From Usnea hakonensis (taxonomy: Eukaryota; Ascomycota; Lecanoromycetes; Lecanorales; Parmeliaceae), in the NCBI GenBank assembly GCA_013423325.1, contig BLJB01000073.1, forward strand, positions 62,001 to 126,000: a stretch of DNA of 64,000 nucleotides, written 5' to 3'. The translations under genes were made by a program, and so were the position numbers. The notes under the pieces are model-generated. The model ran no database searches, was not told the DNA's origin, and saw only the letters and a list, made by a program, of their open reading frames with translations. Positions 1 to 9,932 of this stretch are shown in pieces; within the stretch, counting starts at the first letter, position 1, and the number at the start of each line of letters is the position of its first letter.

Positions 1-590
1 AAATGCCGATGAAGCCGCAGAACTTTGGAGTGCAAGGAAAGAGGCTCTCTGGAGTGTCATGGCGAAGAGAAGAGATGACACAGATCATGTCTGGACAACC
101 GACGTCGCGGTCCCTATCAGCAGATTGCCTGATATTATAGAGGAGACAAAAGAAGATATGACTAGCAGTGGCTTGTTGGCAGCCATGGTCGGACATGTGG
201 GTGATGGAAACTTCCACGGTGGGTTGGCATTAATTGGAATAGACAAGACCAAGGCTGATCATGTTTAGCCATTCTTCTCTTCAACGACAAAGAACGGAAA
301 ATAGCCGAAGAGGTCGTTCACAGAATGGTCAAGCGTGCTGTCGAGATGGAGGGCACCGTTACCGGCGAGCACGGCGTGGGCTTGATCAAGCGTGATTATT
401 TGGCCCGTGAGATGGGGGAGAACACCGTGGACGCAATGAGAAAGGCGAGCTCCAGCATGAAACGTTTAATCAACACAGCTAACTCTATGATGTTTAGTTG
501 AAGCAAGCTTTTGACCCCTTATGCTTGCTGAATTGTGACAAGATAGTTCGCGTGCAGAAACCCAAAATTGGTGAAGTGCAGCCTTGGTGA
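1..590 (+). CDS. D-lactate dehydrogenase (cytochrome), 3' part
   Basis: C-terminal part of a mitochondrial FAD-linked D-lactate dehydrogenase of the DLD1 / FAD-binding oxidase type 4 family, which oxidises D-lactate to pyruvate and passes electrons to cytochrome c. The gene runs off the left edge. I read exons 1-218, 269-444 and 498-590. The joined protein keeps the family landmarks ELWSARKEALW, GHVGDGNFH (a metal/substrate-binding motif) and TGEHGVG, and ends with a DPLCLLNCDKI-type tail. Intron 219-268 is GT-AG with a CTGAT branch-like site. Intron 445-497 starts with GC and ends with AG, and has a GCTAAC branch site. Without splicing, stops follow each exon, and both splices restore the expected family sequence. 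Identity is very secure; the exact C-terminal tail is less so. Confidence 0.93.
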
Positions 591-2953
591 TGAACGACTA
601 GCGGTGAGTCATGCAACGGAGATTATCTGCGCGGGGCTTCTGCCAAAGCAGCTACATCCATGGCAACGGACTCGAAATTGCGACGTCAAGAGAACCAGCG
701 CATTAGCTTCGACACTGTTTCGATCATTGCCCGCAAAAGGAATGCTGCAGCGACGACCCAGGAACATTTGGAAAGCCTTGGGTCCAGACCATAGCATGAT
801 CATTGAGATTCGAGAGAAAAAGACCGAGGTGAGGACACGGGACGTCTAGTAGCTCGGGTGAGGACCAGAGAAGAGAATAGAGTAAAGATTGTGCATAGAC
901 AGGACATCAGTCCTCTCAGGTCTTAGATTCGGGGATCCTCTAAGAAGAGGTGGATCGCCTGTACTCTGATTGACACCCACAAGACTGGCCCGGATTGGAA
1001 AGAATGAGCCGCGGGGACCATTTTCTTCATTCATCTGTTTTCTGCTTCCTACCTCTCCCAACAATATGCTGGATTTTGATCCGAGCTGTCCATCTCACTT
1101 AGGGGTTCTAAAGATTTCAGATGCTCGCCTGCTCAAATAGGATCTGGTAGACCTACAATAAGTGTTCGTCCAATGTACTGCTACTGTGGTGGGCGCTTCG
1201 AAGGTTCAACGGGAACTCCCTCGAGACAGTGCGAATCCGCCGAACGTGGAACACTTGTGTTGCGTACTTGTAGGCCTCGTCGTCATAGCTGCTGCATTTG
1301 GATTAGCCAAATGAAGCAGATGGTTTTCTGCTTCCCCACTTGATAAGCTGATGCATGCATGATTCCACAAGGGGATGATTTGCAAATCTCGATGGGACTC
1401 GATGGTGGAACAGCGGCGCTTTGTTTAGTTTTGGTGGCTCTGGGCAATCTCTTTGCCTCGTACACGAAGTAGCCTGACGAATTCAATATTCATGCGCTCA
1501 GGCCCCGCAAGAAGCTTGTTGTAAGACATTTAAACAGTTGGAAAGGCGAATCGCTTTCAACTGCGCTGATATTGGTAATTTGTATGTTGGTGTTGGTGGG
1601 TTCGTTCTTGTAATTTAAAAGCCGTGTACCTTACGTATCGGAAATACATGCCAGCATATCTGTAGGCTCATGAGATCATCTCATGCGCGGGTCCTACCTC
1701 TATATCCCAGCATTTTTAGGCTCGATGTAGAAGGTGGCCTAACAAGGGGATTATTGATAAATCCCTGTCGATGGGCTGATCGATGATTGTGGGTAAACCA
1801 GCTTCCCGGTCACAGGGAACTACTTAGGACGTTAGGACATATTAAGTAACCTGTTAGCCATCTCATGCAAGTCATCGGCTGGTCTTTGCCGCTATGGCGC
1901 AAGCACACTAGCTCGCTAGCCCGGTTGCATAATCGTATCGTGATCCGTAAGATTATCTTCGACCCCCTCCCCCCGCCCGCGCGGAATTAAAAGGCGGGAA
2001 CTGCCTTTTTTTTCCATTGTTGGTCGCCTGCCTTGGTGGGGTACGTTAGAAGCTAAGGTAGGCAGGTAATTGTTACCGTACATAGTAACCGAGGATGGGG
2101 GGGGCGAATATTCCAAGCAATCCGATTCTTGTGCTCTCACAGTCGCACTAAGGTACCTACTTTAAGTAGGTTTCAAGGACTATGAGACGGCAATCAATCA
2201 AGACTCGTGTGGCACACTGCTGGTCATGTTAATGAAATTCCCCGAACGCGTGTCTGTCCGGTGAAAAGTGGAGTCCGGCGCAATCCAGATGCTCTCTATC
2301 AACCTTTACAAAGGCGAAACACAAATACGTAGCATATTTGCTATATTTGAAGCAGTGGGCAAAAGGCTACGACGAGCAAAAAGGACTTGGTACAGATCTA
2401 CGCCAGGATCGATGCATCTTCCGTTCTACCGAACTTCCATTGCAATATACTTTGTGCGTTGCAGGATTGCATGGTGGCGCTCAAGCCACCATGCACATTT
2501 AATTCACATTTGATTCTCCATCTTCTTACAAAAAACGGTTGCACGGAGGATGGATATCGATAGATATCAATAATTTATGGGGAATGTGATGATTGATGAC
2601 GTGGAGGGATACTTTCATCGACTGTGTTGGGATTGAGGCAGATGTATATGAATATAACGAAATTCAAAAGTCGTATTAAAATGATTTGGTCTATGTAATT
2701 ATTGTTGTGATGGTAGAATCCTGGCTGATCTGCCGCTCCCGATGCAAAGCTAAGGGGGAAAAAGAGAAGAAATCAAAAGGACAAACAAACTTTTTGCTGA
2801 ACCAGGACGCCAACGCTAGACAAAAGCTCCCGGATACCTTGGTAGTTCTTCGTAGTTCTCTTCGTAGTTCGTACAAAGGTGTTTATACAAATGCCAAGAA
2901 TAAAAGGTCTAAATCCTCATCCCTGCAAAAGTACATTACCAGGCCTCGTCTTC
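591..2953. other. Intergenic, no gene recognised
   Basis: No open frame here has protein-like composition, and none resembles a family I know. The stretch holds a perfect 11-bp stem-loop at 2468-2495 and a TACCTACTTTAAGTAGG-like palindromic patch near 2152-2170. Several short frames at 2686-3200 overlap the antisense of the last exon of the next gene and are shadows. Confidence 0.6.
2468..2495. repeat. Perfect 11-bp inverted repeat, 6-base loop
   Basis: Arms 2468-2478 (TGCATGGTGGC) and 2485-2495 (GCCACCATGCA) are exact reverse complements around the loop GCTCAA. No U-tract follows, so it is not a bacterial-type terminator. Function unknown; it may be chance. Confidence 0.6.
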
Positions 2954-4534
2954 CTAGAAAGCTGTATACCGTGGGAAGCTGGGCCGATATTCGCTCTTCT
3001 CATTTCGGCAGGAAGTTGTCTCGACGATGGAGAGTGCATTGCCGGTCTCGTGCTGCTTTCGATCCACTCTTACCATCCGGGAACCGTCGTCATCGTCTGC
3101 TCCATCGCGGGTGCCCCAAGCAGTCTAGATGAAGGTCATCAACTACCTGAGTGCTGGCCGGAGGCATCACCGATAATTCGAAATAAGGTTGGTGAATGAA
3201 AGGGAGTGCTGACTTACCGCAGTGAGACTTAGCATGGCCTTAGCCTTGATTAGCCCATGTATGTAACCAAAAATAATTGAAATCGGCAATAAAAGAAAGT
3301 CAACCGGATGCTGTATGTAGTGACCCAACAGTTTGAGAAATTTGCTCATCAACATCCAGCTCAGGAGTATAGCGAGGCCTAGCATCCGTGCCTCGTGACT
3401 CCAAGTGACCGTGCTTGTGCAATAAAGATACGGGAGCAGACAATCCCAGGCAAAGGCCCACTGCAACAGTGTCGTTTGATGAACGGCGTAGGTGCTCCAC
3501 GGCTGCTTCCTGCTCTCATCGTTAGCTTTCAATGAGCATTGACCACCTTTTCGGGCCGTGGTTGATGGGGATCAGCCGCTAACCTCCAAACATGCCTTTC
3601 ACAGAACATGCTGGTGATGTTACTCCGCCAATTGCTCCGAGACCACCGTAAGCATTGTTTCATAAAGTTGGGATTATCTTCAAGTGTCGTCAAAACCTCT
3701 GCCTCTTTGTGACACTGGTAGCCTATCTTTTTGTCATGGGAAACTAGCCATCTGGTGATGAAATTGTCGTCGTCTGCATTCAGTTGGTACCTTCCAAGCC
3801 ACACTTCACTGGTGAAGCCGTCGATGAAAGCATTGTCTTTCAGTATGTTACTTCGATATGCCACCGTCCGTCCAGAAAGACATGGCAAGCCTCCGTCCAT
3901 GTACATACATGATGCACAATCAAAATTTCTTCGTTCCAGATACAATGCATTCAGGTAGCCGAAAATTCTTTGCTGAAGAGTTGGAGCATCTGCGCGCCGA
4001 AGTCTCTGATTTGTGCCAACGCCGCCATAGGTCTCATCCTCCAGCGGTGCCAACATCCACGGCAGCAACTTCGGCGGCCAGAGAACATCGTCGTCTGCAA
4101 AAACTGTGATGTCGGTTTGGATCTCGGGTAAAGCCTGAACCATTTGTCGGCGCTTGTTGGGACAACGGGCACTGAGCACTTTCACTTTAGAGGTGCCCAT
4201 GTGTTTGACCATTGATTGAGCTCGTTCCAGATTTGCGTTGATGGTCACAAGGATGATTTCAGATGGCTCCGTTGCAAGGATGCTGCAAATAGTTTCACAC
4301 AGTACCTCGCCATCCCCTTCTATTGAAGGAATGACGACAGTGACGTCTTGTGATGTCAGTCGTGGGTTTTCTGGTATGGGTATTGGCCGAAGCCTGCTAA
4401 AAGCGAACAGATTTACGACCAGGCGTAGATATCTATATACGCTAGAAAGACATGGTAAGCATCGTATGGAGTGAATAAGAAGGGGCCTCTCAGACATACA
4501 ACAATGATACGAAGAGATTGAAAGCTGAGAACAT
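2954..4534 (-). CDS. Family 2 glycosyltransferase, Cps1-like polysaccharide synthase
   Basis: Membrane-bound processive-type GT2 enzyme resembling fungal Cps1 and, more distantly, hyaluronan synthases. It presumably uses a UDP-sugar to extend a surface polysaccharide; the product is unknown. Exons on the minus strand: 4534-4500, 4441-3584, 3509-3218 and 3124-2954, giving 451 aa. The frame closes exactly across introns of 58, 74 and 93 bases, and the second has a GCTAAC branch site. Visible: a hydrophobic N-terminus (about 1-27), VVIPSIEG opening the GT-A fold (about 47-54), FADDD (about 126-130), a later NADDDNF acidic motif, QCLRWSRSNWRSN (the Q-x-x-R-W signature), then three hydrophobic segments in the third exon. 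The fourth exon is a polar tail. The ATG at 4534 was chosen because splicing from it gives a clean membrane-anchor N-terminus. A long unspliced frame extends further upstream but reads poorly. Confidence 0.9.
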
Positions 4535-6366
4535 GACGAAATGCAAATGACAGTCAGCATTGACAGTGATCTCTTACAGAATGTACAGACCCTTGGGTAA
4601 GGGAAACGAGCGAGAAGCGACATAAAGAAGAAATCCAGAGATGATGGACGCAGGATAAGTATGATATGGATTTGTTGAAAGTTTTTTTCCTTTTCCATGT
4701 ACATTAGTCCAACCGCGGAGCAGAGTGGCTTGATGTAGGTTCAGCATAGTAGCGCAAATGAAATAGGGTTGGGAAAACGACAAGTAACTTCGTACCACCC
4801 ATAAAGGGGGTGGTGCATGACACTATAGATGGAACCCATTCCTTCTTGTTCATGGGCAGGAGACGTTGCATAATCATACGATCGCCAGTCCCGCATTTGT
4901 CCTAATGGACTCGACTCTGGAGCAAAGAAAGTTAAGAAGAGCAAAACCATCTTTGAACACATACATGATATTTACACATGGTCACATATTGATTAATGCG
5001 CGAGCGGAAGAAAGTGGGTTTTGGTGAACGGGGTTGACTGAATGGGGCAAAAACAAGTAAGGTAAGGTAAGTTAAGGTAAATAATCAACAGCTCACTCGT
5101 AGTAGATTCCTTAAGGTAGGCTTAGGGTCATGGTCAAGCGGGGCCCTCTTACAAAAAAATAATAATAAATAATAGAAAAACAGAAAAATAGAAAACCAAA
5201 AAATTAATAAAATGAAAGTTTCCGACTCGGACTTCGAGCCGCAAAGACTGAAATTAAAACCCGGCTTGAACGGCAACTCAAGCCCTAATAAAAAAAACCC
5301 CGTAGAGACTTTAAAGTACCTTACCCGCGCGCAATACCCCTGTCCTCTTACCTGCTAATTGTCAGACATGAAGCGGTTTATCATAAGCCCAAAGAAACAT
5401 CAAAAGTGACGTGAAAAGACAGCGACAGGGGCGTCATTCCAGTCGTCACCGAGTTCACGAGTCGCTTGATGTGTGACGCATTCTTATCGACTTATCCTGG
5501 CCCGTGAAGAACTTGCTCCAGCGACTCGACTTTCCTTTTTCTACCCCACCCTCCCCCCACTTTGTTGTCTGCATGCAAAATGAATCAGGAACGTGTCCTA
5601 GGGGGCCCACAGCTCGTAAGCCGTTAGTCAGGGTAAGGCCAAATGTATCAAGGGCTGACACAGCGGCTCTTCAATCACACGATAGGCTTATTACCACCTT
5701 CAAAAAAGCCTAGACTCCGAGATGATCCATCACCACTGCGCCGAGAGTTGAATATGCAAGCGCTGAAGATGGTGTAGCATTGACGCCTCAATTACAGTTG
5801 CAGTGCTGGCAGGAATTCAGTTGACTCGAGCTCCATCGGCGATGAGATCCTGTGCTGCTATAGGCCCGCTTCCATGAAGCTACCCTCCCGCCTGGCGCAC
5901 CATATGGATGACTAGTCTATCACTTGAAATCCAAATATTTAGGACTAGGAGAGGCGATTCCAACGTCCGATCGAAATCCATCCTCTATCTATGCTGCTCA
6001 AAACCGTTTCTCTGAGACATGGCTCGACCACGGCCGAATGAGGTGTGTCAAAGTAACATAGTCCCCTTCCAAATGAAAGCTTGGTCGAATAGGCTTATGC
6101 AAGACGGTTTCCAGGTTACTGTTGAAACCCTGATCGACCTTTTAACGCAGGTTTCCGACTTCCCCCCGTCCGAGCCAGCCGTAAGCCTGTGATGCACTGA
6201 CGCGAAAGCATAATGCATGTACGTTATGCAGAAGGGATTAGATAACGGCAGAGCGACTTCTTGGCATGCTCCCCAATATGCATGAAGCCTCAATCTGCCA
6301 GTGGATCTTTGACATGGAGTATCCGTTTTGGGGGTGATGCGGAACTCAAGCCGTACCTTTCATCGA
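4535..6366. other. Intergenic, no gene recognised
   Basis: Upstream region of the Cps1-like gene and downstream region of the SPRY gene. It contains a run of AAGGTAAG/TAAGGTAA units at about 5058-5085 and an A/T-rich patch at about 5153-5215. The few short open frames look random. Confidence 0.6.
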
Positions 6367-7636
6367 TCATCGGGGTTGCCATAACCAATCTCGATTGTTG
6401 AACGAAATATCAAAATCCACCCCCCCAAAGGTCCCTACAGCACCGTATAGATCAAATTGGCCATCAAGCCCGTCGATGCCAAGATCGTGTTCCATGTCTA
6501 ACTCTTCATGCAGGTCCCAGCTTTCGCCTCTCCGACCATTCCTTGTAAAGAACACCTCAATCTTGCTCATCGTTTCGGGATTTGTCTGAGGCTCATGGCC
6601 AGCAAGGCTATCTGCAACTGCAAATTTCATACCTAGGCCCACGGTATCTCCTTCCTGGATTGGTGACGTAAAATCCTTGCCACCCCATGTGTTATTGACA
6701 TATCTCCGTCCGTCATCGCCATGAACGGCAAGACTGCCCCGCTCCCATCCAGGTAGCCGCCAGGTAGGGTAGGGCATTGCGCAATAGCCGAGAGCAACAG
6801 AGCTCTCGTCTGCCCTTCGGCCACGGCCTAGAGATCGCACTTTGACTTCATAGTAGATTGTTTTGATGTTTCCTGTACGATGAGGAGAGTCCGCGTAGGC
6901 GAAATAAATAGGCGAAGAGGTAAGGAGGCAAGAATCCTTGCTTCCCGCTCGCGTAGAGCCTTTCCAAAACCCGGTAGTCGGCATCAGCAATTCGCCTTTA
7001 TATTCCGGAGGTCGCAGAAGCCGCACATCCCCGTTAAGAGCCGCAGCATGCTGAGAGTGGGTGGGCTGATGCGGTCTTATCATCGGGTTTTTTTTGCACC
7101 ACTCGTGTGCCCGATCTGCATCGGAAAGATTGGCATTATTCACAGGGCTCATTTTGTGGCCCAAGGCTGGCGGTGGTGGAAGGAGTGAATTGTCAGGGAT
7201 AATTGTCCAGTCACTGAATTAGAGATTCGCACTCAGCGTTGCTTACTTAAGGCGGTCTGAAGAGGCCCCAAAGCATAGTCTGAGAAGGGAAGCTCTGATG
7301 AATATATCTGAACATTGTGCATTGGCTTGAAAGAAGAGGTTTGAAATCGAAAATTACGTACTGATATGGTGGCGGTTCACCGTCAGGCTCAGGCGGAGCC
7401 GGGGGTGTTTCGCTATGTGTCTTCCGCCAACCTGGTGGAGGGCCTGGGGGTGGTGCGTACTCGCTTCCTCCCGATGGTGGGCCGTGAGCCGAAGAACGGT
7501 GCACTTGCTGTGATGGCGGTGGCCCTGGAGGTGGTTGATAAGTTGGCTCGTGTTGGGGTGGTGGTCCTGGAGGAGGTGCATAGGCCTCACTATCTGAGGT
7601 GAAGCGGCCGCCCTTGTGAGATTTGAAGAAGTCCAT
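6367..7636 (-). CDS. SPRY-domain protein with proline-rich N-terminus
   Basis: Fungal SPRY (SPla/ryanodine receptor) domain protein, probably a protein-interaction adaptor; no enzymatic motif is seen. Exons 7636-7362 and 7213-6367 give 373 aa. The N-terminal ~90 residues carry repeats of the type YAPPPGPPP. The C-terminal ~200 residues hold the SPRY fold, with YPTWRLPGWERGSLAVHGDDGR, VNNTWGGKDF and LYGAVGTFGGVDF as landmarks. The donor GTACGT at 7361 joined to the acceptor at 7214 restores PPPYHDW followed by IIPDNSLLPPPP, as I recall for relatives. The resulting intron is 148 bases, longer than most here, and an internal exon cannot be excluded. Start 7636 (MDFFKS) is preferred; an in-frame ATG at 7672 would add 12 residues. 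Confidence 0.88.
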
Positions 7637-8185
7637 GAAGGACAGCAGAGCACAAAGTCTTTCGTATTGCATGGGTACTTGAAGAGAATAAAGATAGAAG
7701 TTTGTTGGAGAGCAAAGGTTTGGAGAGGTGACGTTGGATCAAAATTGGAGGAAGGATACCCATGAAACGTACTTAGGTATACTCATACATACCTTATAGC
7801 ACCCGGGAGGGACGGTAGCACGGTAGGAGTATACCGCTCGTTTGACGTGCAGAAAATGAGAAAATCCGAAACGGCCCGTCACGGAAAGACTAAAACTGTC
7901 AAGGCCAATCAATCCTTGCATTTTACAAAATATGAGCTCGACGGGTTTCAGGTACTCGTACTCTGCCTAACGTAATCTATACCGGTTGAATCATAAGGTA
8001 CTGAAGTGTGCTTTTTACACGGAGAAAAAGGTGTGTGGCCCATTTATATGTGAAAGCCTGTGCTATGTGATGCTCCCTACAATGTTTTTCTCAATGCTTT
8101 ATCTACAATAATCCCTGACAATGTTGGATCAAGGATGGAAGAAAGACTAGGCGCATCTGCATTGGTCCAAGCCTAGAGCATTCAG
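7637..8185. other. Intergenic, no gene recognised
   Basis: Upstream of the SPRY gene (minus) and downstream of the metallo-beta-lactamase-like gene (minus). Contains copies of ACTTAGGTA/ATACCTTA near 7769-7798 and GGTACTCGTAC near 7951. No coding frame is supported. Confidence 0.6.
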
Positions 8186-9307
8186 TCAGACAAGCAACAA
8201 GCTCTCCCCGCTTGATAGCTCCACGAAAGCAACCTCTCTTAGATCCGATAACTCGCTTTCATCAAGAACTCTGCCATTCGCTCTCCTTTCCTTTTCCATT
8301 GCTTCTTGCAATGTCAACACCGTTCGACACAAAAAAGGCGTGATCAAACCAGAGCCTTTCTTGATTTCGTCATGCGTCGACACCCAATACTTAGCTTGAC
8401 ATATTCTCTGAGCTTGAAGCCCATTGTGAGCGCCAAGGTTAAGCTGCTTGACGCTGATCTTAATGTCGTGTAGGCCATGAAGTAACGCCAAAGTCGTTAT
8501 AGTAGGAACAGCCAAGGGCAAATGGCCGAGGTCTTTCGCATGGATGCCATGAGGCGTATATATAATTGCCTCCGCTGACCCGCGAGTGTCCGAAGGTCCT
8601 TTGGTGTCTATTGAATACAGATCAAACGTCATTAAGATTGCGGAGTGATAATACAAAACATCACTCCGAGTAACCATTCTCGAGATTCCAAGCCACGTGG
8701 GTAGAGGACTGATTGAAGTGTGTCTCCAATCAGAATCGGTCGTGGCAAAAGGCGGTACTTCTTGCACTAGTCTAAAATAATGCCAGGATCGTATCCGATC
8801 AGCCGCAATTTTTGTTGCAAAAATGGGCGTCTCAGAATCAAGTTCAAGCAGCGTATCCTTATTACAATGATCTGTGAATTCATGAGACACGACGACTGCA
8901 TCAATGTACGACCGCTTTAAATCGTGGTCGGGATATTCATGATCTCCAATTCCTGGAATCGATGTACCGAGCTGCACCATTCTCTCGATCTCTCCCAGCA
9001 GATCATTAAGCTCAGCCATAGTCTGAACACTTGACGCGACTGCATGCCATTGCTGACTGAACCAGTAGGCGCCATCAGATTGGCCTCCAGTCAGCCATGG
9101 ATCAAAGATGATGTTCCACCGTGATCGCCCTGGAGGTCGTTCCGCACCTGGAGGGTAAGGTAGCTGGAGTAGCCATGTTGTATCTGCATTCAAGTGCGTC
9201 AGAACAGGGCGGTGCGATTGTAACGCTCTTTGGATGGAGCCATTGAGTGTCTCTCGAAGCTGAAGAGAGGGAGCGTCCATTAGTACGAGATTGACATTGA
9301 TAACCAC
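8186..9307 (-). CDS. Metallo-beta-lactamase-like hydrolase, uncharacterised
   Basis: Single-exon gene, 373 aa, related to fungal proteins of the metallo-beta-lactamase fold. It shows a THLNADTTWLLQL beginning, a FDPWLTGG strand (typical of this fold's N-terminal strand) and VVVSHEFTDHC. The last replaces the classical HxHxDH with H-E-F-T-D-H, so the first metal-binding pair lacks one histidine. Later LNLGAHNG and VSTHDEIKKG could supply further ligands. Substrate unknown, and activity is uncertain given the motif change. The start at 9307 is the first ATG; a second at 9280 (MDAPSLQ) is equally possible. An AG acceptor-like site (CTTACAG) just before 9307 leaves open an upstream exon. No operon-like link with neighbours. 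Confidence 0.78.
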   Translation of the reverse strand: MVINVNLVLMDAPSLQLRETLNGSIQRALQSHRPVLTHLNADTTWLLQLPYPPGAERPPGRSRWNIIFDPWLTGGQSDGAYWFSQQWHAVASSVQTMAELNDLLGEIERMVQLGTSIPGIGDHEYPDHDLKRSYIDAVVVSHEFTDHCNKDTLLELDSETPIFATKIAADRIRSWHYFRLVQEVPPFATTDSDWRHTSISPLPTWLGISRMVTRSDVLYYHSAILMTFDLYSIDTKGPSDTRGSAEAIIYTPHGIHAKDLGHLPLAVPTITTLALLHGLHDIKISVKQLNLGAHNGLQAQRICQAKYWVSTHDEIKKGSGLITPFLCRTVLTLQEAMEKERRANGRVLDESELSDLREVAFVELSSGESLLLV

Positions 9308-9932
9308 TCTGTAAGTCGAAGGTGGACGACCATGTCCACTGCTAGGGGTGGCAAGCTGCGAGTCTAAGAGATGCGAGGTTTGTAATCGCTATACAAAGCA
9401 CTGGTTTTCCGGCACCTGAGAAGCCAAGGGCATGGTGGCAATGGTAGCGATGACGAAGGTGATAACGGTCTCGATAGTGTCTTTGAAGGCAGACAGAGTA
9501 TCTTGGACAATCGAAGATAGTGTACAACGGTAAGGGCAAGGACTGCTTCTGTCTAACGTGTTCTGCCATGGAATGCGAGGGTTATGAAGCCTTTATAGGT
9601 GAGGCAGAGAATATACTCTAAGCAATTTTGAGTCAGGGGCGGGCTTTTTCGTATTCGCGATATTGATTCTGATTACGTACGTACTATTTCCAGGCAATTA
9701 GTCGTGTGATATTATTTCTCCGATCGGTCGAACCTCGGTAATAGGAGCTTGCTTGCTCTAAACCGCTTCCATCTAGCGCGGCTGTTTGATGATTGACTAA
9801 GGTAAGATTCCAGAATCTACCTGCTTTTACTTCACGAGCATCCGTCATCGTCATATAACTGTCGCGCTTGTTCATCTGCATCCTCTTCAGAACCCTTTGG
9901 CCTACACTCCAGACTTTTTTCCTGTGACCCAG
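9308..9932. other. Divergent promoter region
   Basis: Lies between the metallo-beta-lactamase-like gene (-) and the calcium exchanger (+), so it probably carries both promoters. A frame on the minus strand at about 9420-9590 reads without stops and has reasonable composition, but it has no upstream ATG. I do not call it a gene. Confidence 0.5.

Noticed and set aside
2686..3199. Plus-strand frames of 148 and 106 codons
   Set aside because: They run antisense to the last exon of the Cps1-like glycosyltransferase or into its intron; composition is not protein-like.
9342..9590. Minus-strand frames upstream of the metallo-beta-lactamase-like gene
   Set aside because: One has an ATG but His/Arg/Tyr-rich random composition; the other has better composition but no ATG. 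Possible 5' exon, not enough to call.
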